Part shown: positions 36,537-45,278 of the stretch, one piece after another
Numbering within the stretch: the first letter of the stretch is position 1
How the letters are laid out: each line of letters opens with the position of its first letter
Assembly: GCA_900637675.1 (NCBI GenBank)
Contig: LR134389.1
Coordinates: forward strand, 2,046,001-2,110,000
Length of the DNA stretch: 64,000 bases
Direction of reading: 5' to 3'
Source of the DNA: Streptococcus equi subsp. equi
Lineage (GTDB): Bacteria > Bacillota > Bacilli > Lactobacillales > Streptococcaceae
Made by a program: the position numbers and the translations under genes
The notes under the pieces: model-generated
Told to the model about the DNA's origin: nothing
Database searches by the model: none
What the model saw: only the letters and a program-made list of their open reading frames with translations

Positions 36537-37423
36537 TTAACCACCAATGCCGGGTACAGCAGCAGCTTCGATTGTTGCCTCTACAACCCCTTCAGGAATT
36601 TCAGCAAACAGTACATTCGCCCCAAAGAAAACAGATTCATAGGTAAGATTAGAAAGCTGACGATTACGAGCTGCAGCAATTAAACCTGTCTCATCAGTAA
36701 AATCAGCAAACAAGCCGCCCAAGTCTCCCCCTTTAACATTTAAAGATGCAAAAACTAGATTTTCTACAGCCGTTGAGTAGATTTTACCCTCTGGCACAGA
36801 TGGCATAACAATCACATTTTGCATACCCAAAAAGTTCTTAAGCAATGTCATTCCAAAACATTAGAGGCATCCGCACCTACTTTAGTATCTCCAAGATAGT
36901 TAGCTACGTCTAAAGGAGAGACAAAAGAAACAAGCGGGGAACCCTCAAACTCATTAAAAGTAGCTAGCTTAGCCCATGATGCAGACAGCGCTTTTTGAAG
37001 GCCAACGCCTTTAACTTTTGTTGGTTTTGTTTTGAGGAATGTAAAGAATGCATCCTTAATTCCATTCTGAAGCTCACGCATAATGCGCTTATCTGCTTCA
37101 GTAATAGCACGAGCTGCACCATGGCGAGCAATTGCCTCAGCTGTAGTTGCACGACGTTTCTTGAACCACTTCACTGTATAGTCTTTATCTTTAGTTCGAG
37201 TAACCTTAGACAGAGGGATTGTTTCCCCTTCTCCAGGATCAGTTTGATCTAAAGTCACTTCCCACTTATAGGTCTGAATTTTTAGATCGTTAGTTAATGT
37301 TTCACGACGAGTAACCCCTAGCAATTTTAGTAAATCATTAATATTTTTGGAAAACTTGTTAACAAAATCAATTGATTTAATATCTCCTAAGTCCGCCATA
37401 GTGTTTAAGTTTTTTTCAGCCAT
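36537..37423 (-). pseudogene. major capsid protein, split by one frameshift
   Basis: The upstream piece (36848-37423) begins MAEKNLNTMADLGDIKSIDF and contains TYKWEVTLDQTDPGEGETIP and KKRRATTAEAIARHG. The downstream piece (36537-36851) continues TLLKNFLGMQNVIVMPSVPE to the C-terminus. They are joined at a run of four A's on the plus strand (36855-36858). Five would give SNVFGMTLLKNF and a single ~295-residue capsid protein of the expected size. As read, the first piece ends NVLE and stops. A real break would abolish capsid assembly, so error or decay must be decided. Confidence 0.85.
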
Positions 37424-37435
37424 AATATTCCCCTC

Positions 37436-38005
37436 TTAAAATAAGTTACGATTCTCAGCAATTAAACGCATACGTTCGTCGTCATCCTCTATCGCCATGA
37501 TGTCAGCCTTAGTCATACCGACCGAGCCATTTCCAGTTCGTGGCGGTTTCTGAGTTAAACGATCGTTAACACGTTTTTCAACAGCTTTATCAAAAATAGT
37601 TTGTAAATTATCAATATTGGCCTTAACCTCTTCTGCAGTAGTGGCTAAAACAATATCAATAAAATCCAATGGCAATCCTTTCTCCACAAGCAGGGAATGC
37701 GTCTCAATGCGCATCTCACGCTCTGCTACTGCTTTTTCACGCTCTGCGATAGCATCTAGACGTTTTTGTTCCTCCTCTTTAGCGCGCTCATCTTTTGACA
37801 ACTTGGCCAAACGTTCACCTTCTGTACGAGCTTTTTCAATAGCTGCGGATTGTTCAGATTCCCATTTAGTGCGTTCAGCAGCCATCATTTTTGAGATGTC
37901 TGCGCGAGTAAAAGTTCGCTCATATTCATGCTTAGGATGTTCAACAGCTTCTTTTTGAGTGTCGACTTGCTCAGTTGTCTCTGTTGTTACATTTTCTTCT
38001 GCCAT
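37436..38005 (-). CDS. capsid scaffolding protein (DUF4355)
   Basis: This 189-residue protein is dominated by a long charged coiled coil (AAERTKWESEQSAAIEKART to EREKAVAEREMRIE), followed by GLPLDFIDIVLATTAEEVKA and an acidic end. This is the DUF4355 scaffold family, encoded directly before the major capsid gene (12-base gap), which shapes the procapsid and is then removed. Confidence 0.87.
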   Translation of the reverse strand: MAEENVTTETTEQVDTQKEAVEHPKHEYERTFTRADISKMMAAERTKWESEQSAAIEKARTEGERLAKLSKDERAKEEEQKRLDAIAEREKAVAEREMRIETHSLLVEKGLPLDFIDIVLATTAEEVKANIDNLQTIFDKAVEKRVNDRLTQKPPRTGNGSVGMTKADIMAIEDDDERMRLIAENRNLF

Positions 38006-38109
38006 AACTTTCTCCTAGTGGTTACGCCACCAACCGATAGTCTAGCTTTACGTCCTGCGACGAAACAGTGTAGCTTTTAGTGTCATCAACAAAGTTTGGA
38101 CACAATAAA

Positions 38110-38129
38110 AAGCCGTATTGCTACGACTT
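38110..38129 (-). terminator. intrinsic terminator inside the late region
   Basis: On the minus strand AAGTCGTA pairs with TACGGCTT over 8 bases around a GCAA tetraloop, followed by a T tract. It separates the two small genes at 38182-38560 from the scaffold and capsid genes. Late transcription must therefore use antitermination, partial read-through or another promoter. Confidence 0.7.
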
Positions 38130-38181
38130 TGGTTTAGATTTGTAAAGAGGTCAAATTCGACACGGTTAAACTTTATTTCCC

Positions 38182-38439
38182 CTACTTCCGTTTGTAGTTT
38201 TTCTTAATATAGTCAACCGTGTCACCAATTGCCTTGATAACTGATTGGTTATCTAAAGTAGCAGCTTTAACAGTCGCTAACTCTTCGTTTGTTGCCAGAG
38301 CGTTTCGTTGAACGATTGATTTTAGCTCCATGATTTGTTTGTTTTGATTTTTAATAGCTTCTGCTTGCATGGCATTCTCTGCAACAAGCATCACAACCGC
38401 TGTTTCCAATTTACGTTTTTTCTTAATGCGCTTATTCAT
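38182..38439 (-). CDS. small coiled-coil phage protein, unknown
   Basis: An 85-residue basic protein starts MNKRIKKKRKLETAVVMLVA and has a heptad pattern (MQAEAIKNQNKQIMELKSIV) and a Lys-rich C-terminus (YIKKNYKRK). It has no recognised domain. It is four bases downstream of the transmembrane peptide gene, both sit behind a divergent small RNA, and both end at an intrinsic terminator. It could be a partner of that peptide or an immunity factor for the MuF toxin upstream; neither is shown. Confidence 0.65.
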   Translation of the reverse strand: MNKRIKKKRKLETAVVMLVAENAMQAEAIKNQNKQIMELKSIVQRNALATNEELATVKAATLDNQSVIKAIGDTVDYIKKNYKRK

Positions 38440-38443
38440 TGTT

Positions 38444-38560
38444 TTATCCTTCTTTTTTCAATTCTGCAATAATTGACTTAACCGCTATTGCTGCAATGCC
38501 AACAATCAATATGAGTACCAATACACCTAGTGCCACTAATACCATTTGCCAAATAAACAT
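38444..38560 (-). CDS. 38-residue transmembrane peptide, unknown (possible type I toxin or immunity peptide)
   Basis: The frame MFIWQMVLVALGVLVLILIV continues GIAAIAVKSIIAELKKEG: one long membrane helix with a charged tail. I start at ATG 38560 because AAGGAGG lies 6 bases upstream; a longer in-frame start at 38632 would read through the region antisense to the small RNA. Size and topology match type I toxin-like or small phage membrane peptides. Function is inferred only from the neighbouring RNA. Confidence 0.6.
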   Translation of the reverse strand: MFIWQMVLVALGVLVLILIVGIAAIAVKSIIAELKKEG

Positions 38561-38570
38561 ATTTTCCTCC

Positions 38571-38599
38571 TTGATAGTTTTAATAGGGTGATGTATAAT
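38571..38599 (+). promoter_or_regulatory. strong sigma-A promoter on the strand opposite to the late operon
   Basis: TTGATA and TATAAT are separated by exactly 17 bases. The predicted start is near 38606. It is divergent to the 38-residue peptide gene and overlaps its leader. Confidence 0.75.
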
Positions 38600-38605
38600 T
38601 GAGAT

Positions 38606-38676
38606 AAAGAAGGATGATGGTCTAACGCCCATGAAGCAGTTTACTGTGGAGGCGGTGGGTCATCCTCCTTCTTTTT
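38606..38676 (+). ncRNA. structured ~70-nt small RNA (putative)
   Basis: Downstream of the promoter, AAAGAAGGATGA pairs with TCATCCTCCTTCTTT (with a GGA bulge), and an inner ACGCC/GGCGGT stem is present. The RNA ends in a T-rich tract, like a terminator. It has no credible coding frame. It is antisense to the 5' leader of the peptide gene and reaches the 3' end of the MuF gene. An antitoxin-like or regulatory RNA is plausible. Confidence 0.55.
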
Positions 38677-40111
38677 CTAATACAGCTAATACCTCATCTT
38701 TATTTTTGATAATTGATATATCAAGACCCCTACGATCTATCATATAAATATGTTCTAATTGCCCCATTATCTCTTCAAATGATAAAGGGGTTTTTGTTAT
38801 ATCAAAAATGATATTAGTTGCCTGCTTTTTTGCTTTTCGTAGATTGCCATCAATGACGTTTTTACCCGAACCTGTGATTTCTTTTAGATCAAAAGGAGCT
38901 CCATCAACTAAATAATCAGGAGTCTTGATATGTTCAGGGGAATTAACTCTTGGCACCATGTCAACTTGCAATCCTGTCTTTTTGGATAACCAATTAGCAA
39001 CTCTATATTCATAATTCGAATGATCAAGAACGACACTATGGCCATCTACTTTGTAAGGAGTGCCATTTTTTACGTACTCATTTAGTAGTGACAGTTGTGG
39101 TTTATGCTCATTTCCATCTATCCAATCTGAGGTGACATCCTTAAAATACTTAGTGCTTTTATCATCAATTGGTTCTACTTCAATACTTAGCTCATCTTCA
39201 TCAGGAATAATAGTTGTTCTGCAGTTGAAATGATAGGGTGCTACATTAATTCCAGGCTTTAGCTCAGATAATAGCTTTCTTTTGTTTTCTTTAGCAATTG
39301 TACGGCATATCTCAGTTGTCCTGTCATCAAGTCTAACTAAATCACGATAATACTTAAGTCCTGCATTCAAGTAGCGCCTAGCGGTAGCATTATTAATCAC
39401 CATAGTTCCATCAGTTCTGATTAGTGTTTCAGCCCTGTGATTAGCAACATTAAATCGCTTAGCTAAATCTCTGGCCATCGCTCTAGGATGCTCGCCACGA
39501 ACAAAACCTTGTTTTAATCTCTTTTGAAGATTCTTAACAAGATTGTCAGTATTGCCCCACAACTGTTCTGAATAGTTATAACCATCAAACGGGGTTCTAA
39601 CCAGTTCTTCTAAAACTGGACCATTGATTCTCCCTGACCGTCCACCCATTGCTTTTTTATAAGCATATGAGGCAACTTTTTTTAAATGATTTTCAAATGC
39701 TGAATCAAGTACACCTTTTAGTATCCCCGCACGATAAACAAGCTCAAGATTTAATGCATCCATCCTTGTAGCTCTTGCTGATACATACTGCTCATTAAGT
39801 CGTTTTAGCAGCTCAGGATCTTTCTCAGCTTGTTTACGATACTTGTTAGCATTAGCTACGTAATCTGATAAATCTTCATGACGTAGTTTTTTAACGACAT
39901 CCTGATAAGTCATTTTGTTCTCTTCAGAATACTTAGTATAAAAATCAAACAATTCCTTTTGTAACTCAAAAGCCTGTTCATTATATAACTTCTGCAGTTC
40001 TGAAAAGACATCTAAATCAGTTCTGTCTAAATAACTTAGAATATCTTTTTGACGCTTTTGCCAGTAATTAAGGCTTTTCTGCCGTTGGTTCTTCTTGACC
40101 ACTAGCATCAC
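38660..40111 (-). CDS. MuF minor head protein with toxin-like C-terminal domain
   Basis: The first ~320 residues are the phage head morphogenesis (MuF/SPP1 gp7) domain, with HRAETLIRTDGTMVINNATA and the ending APYHFNCRTTIIPDEDE. Beyond it is an extra ~150-residue domain containing YRVANWLSKKTGLQVDMVPR, KTPDYLVDGAPFDLKEI and IIFDITKT. That Asp...Glu-x-Lys-like pattern resembles CdiA C-terminal (tRNase/nuclease) toxin domains. MuF polymorphic toxins are known in temperate phages of Firmicutes. The protein would ride in the capsid near the portal. It overlaps the portal gene by 44 bases. The toxin assignment is by pattern only. Confidence 0.75.
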   Translation of the reverse strand: MMLVVKKNQRQKSLNYWQKRQKDILSYLDRTDLDVFSELQKLYNEQAFELQKELFDFYTKYSEENKMTYQDVVKKLRHEDLSDYVANANKYRKQAEKDPELLKRLNEQYVSARATRMDALNLELVYRAGILKGVLDSAFENHLKKVASYAYKKAMGGRSGRINGPVLEELVRTPFDGYNYSEQLWGNTDNLVKNLQKRLKQGFVRGEHPRAMARDLAKRFNVANHRAETLIRTDGTMVINNATARRYLNAGLKYYRDLVRLDDRTTEICRTIAKENKRKLLSELKPGINVAPYHFNCRTTIIPDEDELSIEVEPIDDKSTKYFKDVTSDWIDGNEHKPQLSLLNEYVKNGTPYKVDGHSVVLDHSNYEYRVANWLSKKTGLQVDMVPRVNSPEHIKTPDYLVDGAPFDLKEITGSGKNVIDGNLRKAKKQATNIIFDITKTPLSFEEIMGQLEHIYMIDRRGLDISIIKNKDEVLAVLEKEGG

Positions 40112-41600
40112 CTACCAATCTAGGCTCCGGTAAAGATTGCTTTTTATCAGCTTCTTCTTTCAAGCGTTCAAGCTCTGCTTCAGCATCTACTCCTGTGACA
40201 GTATTTAAGATTTCAAAGATAGTCTGATCGCTAACAATGCCATAAAGATTTTGTGCAGCTGTAACAATTTCATTATCGTTTTGAGGAAGATTAGGTGTGA
40301 AAACTATACTCGTATCATTTACAAGGCTATATGTAGTTGCTTCATTCCCTTTGATGGCCCAGATATTAGCTGCTAAGCGTAAGCGTCGCATTAATCCTTT
40401 TTTAAACAACCTCTCTTGCTTCTCGCGATAGTTGTCAGAAGCCATAAGCTTATACTTCATTGATTCACCAGATTGAACTCCTGAAAATTTCATATCTTGT
40501 GTATCTGGCGTAAAAGTAAACCTCAAAATGTCTGCAACTAATCTATTTTTGTAGGCTTCGCTACCGGCGGTATCATACTCTTTTTTGAGAAAGTACGCTT
40601 GCGGTTTAACGCCATTTGGATTAGGATTATCGTCTAAAATTAACACTTGGGCTTTTTTAAACCCAATTGAGATCGCTAAACGACCATTAGGATTTAATCG
40701 GCCATCATCTAAGTAGTCATTCTCATCAGCTCCTGTGTAAGCATTACCAGCTATTACAAGCAACGCATTGACTGAATCTTGTTGAAAGTTAGCAAGCTCT
40801 GATTGAGATAAATCATAGGCGTCAATATTATCAAGTACAGACTCATAAGCCCCCGTTCGCTCCTCGTTATTAGCGTATTCGTTGACTGGTACACCTCTAA
40901 AAAAATGTCCTTCATAATCTTTTAATCGCATACCTTTTGTTTCAAGGTTATAGTCTTCGTAGGTATAAATTGTGTCGGAAGTATATGCTTTGATAATCTG
41001 TTTACGTTTACCTGAGCCGTAATCTATGTCGTAGAAATGAACGGCCATCAACGAATTTCGCTGGTATGTATCATCATAGATAACAAAAGTTTGCTCGGCC
41101 GGGAGCTGGTAGAGTTTTACTTCGGTTTTTTTGTCATCTATTTTCTCAACAGTTAACAGCTCGTAGGCTCTTCCATAAATTGATAAATCTGTTTTTATTT
41201 TGACGTTGTGGTAGTCCTCATTGTTTCTGACCGACATAAGGTCAATAGCTGCCTGGAGGTCTTTATTTTCATTTTTGTACTCAACGGGAACGCCAAGCAT
41301 ATAACCTTGCTCAAATACCGTAATATACTTAGCAAAATCACTTGCAATACGATTATCCGCTGCGTATTTATCTGTTTTAGCAGGTCTATACTTGATGTTA
41401 TTATCCCCAAGATAGTATCGCTTTAACTCTTTCAAACGCTCTAATTGTTCTGCTTTAAACCTTGAAATGTAATTCTTAAGTTGATCTATCCAAAGTTTTG
41501 ATTCATAGTCAATTGCTTCAAAGTCTTCTTGCAGCATAATAAATTGCTTATTAGCATTCTCATTAAAACGAGTTCCTGCTAAAAATTGTTTTTCTTCCAA
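40068..41600 (-). CDS. phage portal protein (SPP1 gp6-like)
   Basis: A 510-residue portal subunit, the dodecameric DNA gate. It contains YYLGDNNIKYRPAKTDKYAA, FAKYITVFEQGYMLGVPVEY and FSGVQSGESMKYKLMASDNY, all typical of the SPP1-type portal family. The acidic C-terminus is normal. The order terminase-portal-MuF is canonical. Confidence 0.92.
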   Translation of the reverse strand: MEEKQFLAGTRFNENANKQFIMLQEDFEAIDYESKLWIDQLKNYISRFKAEQLERLKELKRYYLGDNNIKYRPAKTDKYAADNRIASDFAKYITVFEQGYMLGVPVEYKNENKDLQAAIDLMSVRNNEDYHNVKIKTDLSIYGRAYELLTVEKIDDKKTEVKLYQLPAEQTFVIYDDTYQRNSLMAVHFYDIDYGSGKRKQIIKAYTSDTIYTYEDYNLETKGMRLKDYEGHFFRGVPVNEYANNEERTGAYESVLDNIDAYDLSQSELANFQQDSVNALLVIAGNAYTGADENDYLDDGRLNPNGRLAISIGFKKAQVLILDDNPNPNGVKPQAYFLKKEYDTAGSEAYKNRLVADILRFTFTPDTQDMKFSGVQSGESMKYKLMASDNYREKQERLFKKGLMRRLRLAANIWAIKGNEATTYSLVNDTSIVFTPNLPQNDNEIVTAAQNLYGIVSDQTIFEILNTVTGVDAEAELERLKEEADKKQSLPEPRLVGDASGQEEPTAEKP

Positions 41601-41615
41601 AGTTTCACCTCATTC

Positions 41616-42902
41616 CTAAAAATAATATTTAGCATTTTTCATGCGCTTACTTCTATCCGCCGACTGGTATATTCTGTCTTGTACGGCATATCTTATGGCA
41701 TCAATGCAGTGGTTATAGCTGTCAACTGGTTCGTTGGTATACTCATTAGTCTTCTTGTCTTTCTTCCAAGTGTAATTTTCGAGTTCTTCAATAGTCTTGA
41801 CACACCTTTCATCAACAATCCAATCATATTGAAGCAAATACTGTATTCCTTGCATAACGGTTCCAGGCCCTTTGGTAACATCAATCATTCTAGGAATACC
41901 TAAATTCCTCAGCTCTTGATTAGATTTCTTTTCAGCCGAATCTCCTCTGATTTCTTCTTTGGCGTAGCCGAGGTCCTTTATAGCATTTGCTATTTTGTCA
42001 TTGGTCAAATTCTTCCTGACATATTCCTCTAAGATGTATAACTTCTTGTTTGCGTCATCGATTTTAACATGCAAAAGTGCCGAAGGATCATTGATAAATC
42101 CATAGTCCAAACCAAAAAAAGAAGGCAAGTGTGATAACTTGTCTTTGTTTAATATTTGCTTGTCATATTTGGGAAAAATTAGTTTATCAAGTGTAGCAAA
42201 CTGGCCAAGAGCATATATTTTGTAATAAGCTTCATTCCTATTGGCTAGTTCCTCGATATTTTCTCTCGTGACATCATCTAAGAAGCGGTTGTCTTTATAA
42301 GTTGTTTGATAGACAACTGTATTCTTAGGTGTCTTAACGAAGAAGGCTTTATAAACCCAGTTTACTTTTGATACCGGGTTAAACATCAAGTATATTTGCT
42401 TCTCTAGATGTTTCTTATCTCTTAAACGCAAGGTCAACTGCGTATAATCATCAAGCGTAAACTCACTAGCTTCTTCCATAACCACATCAGATATACCCTT
42501 AATTGACTTAATCTTCTCTGGGTTGTCCATACCCTTGAAAATGAATTCTGCGCCATTTGGGAGCGTTATTCTAAAAGCCGACATATTTATCTTACATTTA
42601 TCCAAGATGCCGAAATACGACAAATTAGACATGATATCAGCAAATACAGAGTCTCTAACAGTTGCACCGACTTTTCTGAGAACTAATATCTTTCTGGGAT
42701 GTTTGAATTTAGGGTTAAGTGCTTTTAAAATTATCTTTTGAAAAACACCGTGAGACTTTCCGCTAGACGCCCCACCATAATGAACTTCCGTGAAGTTGCT
42801 ATAGTTGTAAAGTTTGTCGTAGATATGTTTGTTAAAAACTTTGCTAGGATGCTTGATCACGATATTAATTTTAGGGCGCTGTTTAGTCGTCATCCCACTC
42901 AC
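41616..42902 (-). CDS. terL: terminase large subunit (PBSX family)
   Basis: A 428-residue packaging ATPase-nuclease. Walker A is in GGASSGKSHGVFQKI near residue 40, Walker B-like in VVMEEASEF, and the nuclease part has FFGLDYGFINDPSALLHV with its metal-binding Asp. It drives DNA into the procapsid with the small terminase. It overlaps the small-subunit gene by 20 bases. Confidence 0.93.
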   Translation of the reverse strand: MSGMTTKQRPKINIVIKHPSKVFNKHIYDKLYNYSNFTEVHYGGASSGKSHGVFQKIILKALNPKFKHPRKILVLRKVGATVRDSVFADIMSNLSYFGILDKCKINMSAFRITLPNGAEFIFKGMDNPEKIKSIKGISDVVMEEASEFTLDDYTQLTLRLRDKKHLEKQIYLMFNPVSKVNWVYKAFFVKTPKNTVVYQTTYKDNRFLDDVTRENIEELANRNEAYYKIYALGQFATLDKLIFPKYDKQILNKDKLSHLPSFFGLDYGFINDPSALLHVKIDDANKKLYILEEYVRKNLTNDKIANAIKDLGYAKEEIRGDSAEKKSNQELRNLGIPRMIDVTKGPGTVMQGIQYLLQYDWIVDERCVKTIEELENYTWKKDKKTNEYTNEPVDSYNHCIDAIRYAVQDRIYQSADRSKRMKNAKYYF

Positions 42903-43314
42903 CTACGTTAATGGTTACATCTGAGCTGACATCCATTTCAACCTTGTCAGTAAATAACCTGTACCGTTTGCCTAGTAGCTCAGCTGCCTTGATTCTATCC
43001 TTGGCACCAACATCGATGTCAACTATCTTCTGACCAAACTCTCCAACGCTAATGAGCGTCTTTTCTTGTTGGTCTCCTCGCATAATTGAAGTGAGATATT
43101 GTAGGACTTCTTCTTGCGTAGCAATCTTTTCAGATTCAAGTTTTTCAAGCCGCTCGTCTATATAAGCTTTAATGTCAGGTTTGGTCAAGTTTTCTTGACC
43201 TATTGACCTTGCTGTCTTTTTACTATACCCTGCTTTAATAGCCGCTGCTGTCGCGTTAGCTGAGATGATGTACTCATCTGCAAAACGCTTCTGTTTTAGG
43301 GTTAATTTACTCAA
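42883..43314 (-). CDS. terS: terminase small subunit
   Basis: The small terminase recognises pac/cos DNA. It has a helix-turn-helix in KRFADEYIISANATAAAIKA and KKTARSIGQENLTKPDIKAY (Terminase_2 family). I start at TTG 43314, because GGAGGTGA lies 8 bases upstream and homologues begin LSKLTLKQKRF. An ATG further upstream is in frame but adds an unconserved N-terminus. The gene ends inside terL. Confidence 0.87.
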   Translation of the reverse strand: MSKLTLKQKRFADEYIISANATAAAIKAGYSKKTARSIGQENLTKPDIKAYIDERLEKLESEKIATQEEVLQYLTSIMRGDQQEKTLISVGEFGQKIVDIDVGAKDRIKAAELLGKRYRLFTDKVEMDVSSDVTINVGEWDDD

Positions 43315-43424
43315 TTTTCCATCACCTCCAAGCATAGCAAAAAGGCAAGACACTATCTGCCTTACCTTCAAACTCATACTACCAATTTATCATCAAAAAG
43401 ATGACAATTCCATACATTTTTGTG

Positions 43425-43841
43425 TCACATTCCTATTTTTTTGGAAAATATTTCTAGAATCCGCTCTCTTTTGCGGTAAATAGACTTACGCGACAGATGT
43501 CTTGTATAGGCAATTTCTTCCCAAGTGTTACTTGAACCGACGCCCCACCTAAGATTAAAAATATCAGTTAGTTCTTCATCCAAAAGATTTAGCGTTGCAA
43601 TAACTGCTTCTTTGAAATTGGATAGACCCTTTAGTTCCCTATCTGAATCCCACCTTGCAACCACATCCTCAGTAACTTTTGAAACAAAATTTGCTCTTCC
43701 TCCACCGATATTTTTATCTACTTCTGTATTCATGTCAGTTTGTAGCTCAAGTTTTCGAAGTGCAATCTTGTTATCAATAAAACGATAATCAAACAACCAT
43801 TCATCAAAAGCCTTTAGCTGTGCATTAGATAATCTACTCAT
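43425..43841 (-). CDS. DUF1492/ArpU-like late-gene regulator
   Basis: A protein of about 138 residues starts MSRLSNAQLKAFDEWLFDYR and ends with a sigma-70-region-4-like helix-turn-helix (TWEEIAYTRHLSRKSIYRKR). This family stands at the start of the late operon in streptococcal phages and is thought to activate packaging and structural genes. I start at ATG 43841, which GAGGTAACGG precedes. Confidence 0.8.
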   Translation of the reverse strand: MSRLSNAQLKAFDEWLFDYRFIDNKIALRKLELQTDMNTEVDKNIGGGRANFVSKVTEDVVARWDSDRELKGLSNFKEAVIATLNLLDEELTDIFNLRWGVGSSNTWEEIAYTRHLSRKSIYRKRERILEIFSKKIGM

Positions 43842-44554
43842 CCCGTTACCTCTTCCGCAAACTGCCACGCCCAATCAAAATCTTTTCGGATTTCTCGTTC
43901 CGTTAAGCGCATGTAATCTGTAAAATTATTAGATGAGTAAGTTGCAACAATTCTTACTTTTCCTTCAACCCATTTTTCAAGTCTCAAAGCTATTTGCTTA
44001 GCATTCGGATTAGGTATCTCCACCGTATACAGCTTTTCTTTTTTGATTGTGTATCCGAATTGATGCATGTTAACTAACGTCTGGATAGGCTTAAATGCGC
44101 TAAAATTCATAAAAACGAAAAAATCATCTTTTTCTTGATTGTCCCATTCGGCTATATATTCCCAAATGTAATATTCCAAATTATCTTTATGTTTCTCATA
44201 CCAATCCGCCACATACTGCAGTACTTCTGGTTTTAGCGAATCCTTTGCTTGTAATACGCCTTGCTTGTGGCCAAGATAATAGCTAATGTCGTTCTCAATA
44301 CCAAATTCCTTAAAAATACCTTTAATCCAGACGGCTCTGTCGTGCTCTGGTAGTTCTCGCATTTTAGCAATAATATTTTTAAGATATTTAGGTGACTGCC
44401 CTGCGTATCCGTCTGGTTTTATTTTTGTTCGCTCAAGATCATAAAAGGCGTCAACACCAGCATGATTTACATGTACTCCACCATTTGAAAAGGACGAATT
44501 GATAATACCTTCAACCCACACTTTATCGCCTATTTTCGCTTCTTTAATGTTCAT
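43838..44554 (-). CDS. DUF1642-type phage protein
   Basis: A protein of about 238 residues starts MNIKEAKIGDKVWVEGIINS, with a small beta domain, then a helical region (QYVADWYEKHKDNLEYYIWE). The C-terminal part WAWQFAEEVTG is characteristic of DUF1642 proteins in streptococcal phage early regions. The function is unknown. GGAGATGC precedes the chosen ATG, and it overlaps its neighbours by 4 bases at each end. Confidence 0.7.
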   Translation of the reverse strand: MNIKEAKIGDKVWVEGIINSSFSNGGVHVNHAGVDAFYDLERTKIKPDGYAGQSPKYLKNIIAKMRELPEHDRAVWIKGIFKEFGIENDISYYLGHKQGVLQAKDSLKPEVLQYVADWYEKHKDNLEYYIWEYIAEWDNQEKDDFFVFMNFSAFKPIQTLVNMHQFGYTIKKEKLYTVEIPNPNAKQIALRLEKWVEGKVRIVATYSSNNFTDYMRLTEREIRKDFDWAWQFAEEVTG

Positions 44555-44844
44555 TTTTGCATCTCCTCTAATACTTTTAAAAAACACTGCTCAGCAATGA
44601 CTTGATCACTGCCTTGCCATAAGTCGCCTGTCACTTTTGTGATAATGTCACTGATGTTTTTCTGCGCACGATCCAGACGTTTAGCGATACGATTGCGATC
44701 AATTTGTTTTTTTGCTTTGAGTAAGTCCTGGATTAATCCATTTCTCTCAGCTACCCACGACCGCATGTCTTGGCACATATCGTATCTGTCACCGCAATGT
44801 CTGATGTGACATATAGTATCGATTACTTTTTCGTTAGTGTTCAT
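44551..44844 (-). CDS. hypothetical phage early protein
   Basis: A 97-residue helical protein (MNTNEKVIDTICHIRHCGDR) with several Cys and a basic middle (QIDRNRIAKRLDRAQKN). No family is recognised. It overlaps both neighbours by 4 bases, so it is translated as part of the early-to-middle operon. Confidence 0.65.
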   Translation of the reverse strand: MNTNEKVIDTICHIRHCGDRYDMCQDMRSWVAERNGLIQDLLKAKKQIDRNRIAKRLDRAQKNISDIITKVTGDLWQGSDQVIAEQCFLKVLEEMQK

Positions 44845-45026
44845 TTTGTACCTCGGTTAAAATTCAATGCACTCATCCAAAACGGATTATCTTCTGCAAG
44901 CTCTATTAACAGATCTACATCTACAATTTCTCTTTCAACAAGTTCATCAAGTATTTCCTCTTTTGCTAATGCTCTGTTTGCATAGTCGATTGGTAAAGTC
45001 ATCATTCCAGTTTTATTTTCAGCCAT
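44841..45026 (-). CDS. hypothetical small acidic phage protein
   Basis: A 61-residue acidic helical protein (MAENKTGMMTLPIDYANRAL) with EEILDELVEREIVDVDLLIE. No domain is recognised. Overlap with the downstream gene supports real translation. Confidence 0.6.
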   Translation of the reverse strand: MAENKTGMMTLPIDYANRALAKEEILDELVEREIVDVDLLIELAEDNPFWMSALNFNRGTK

Positions 45027-45050
45027 TATCCTACCCTCATTTTCGTTAAC

Positions 45051-45278
45051 TCAATCCTCTAAATTTTCTTCTCGACAAATTCGCACTACAAACTTATATT
45101 TTTTGTCTGGCGATGGCAGAAATACCTGCGCTCCAAATTGTCCTGGATCATTGTGCAAATCGTTGATAATTTCCATAATCTGATCACCAACTAAAAGTGG
45201 CGCCATAAATTCTGACATTTTCAATTCGTCAAGTAGTTCTTTTACTTTGTCTAATTTTTCAAATTTTTGTTTGTTCAT
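45051..45278 (-). CDS. hypothetical phage protein
   Basis: A 75-residue protein starts MNKQKFEKLDKVKELLDELK, with a helical N-terminus and a beta-rich end (KYKFVVRICREENLED). It overlaps the upstream 62-residue gene by 20 bases. The family is unknown. Confidence 0.55.
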   Translation of the reverse strand: MNKQKFEKLDKVKELLDELKMSEFMAPLLVGDQIMEIINDLHNDPGQFGAQVFLPSPDKKYKFVVRICREENLED

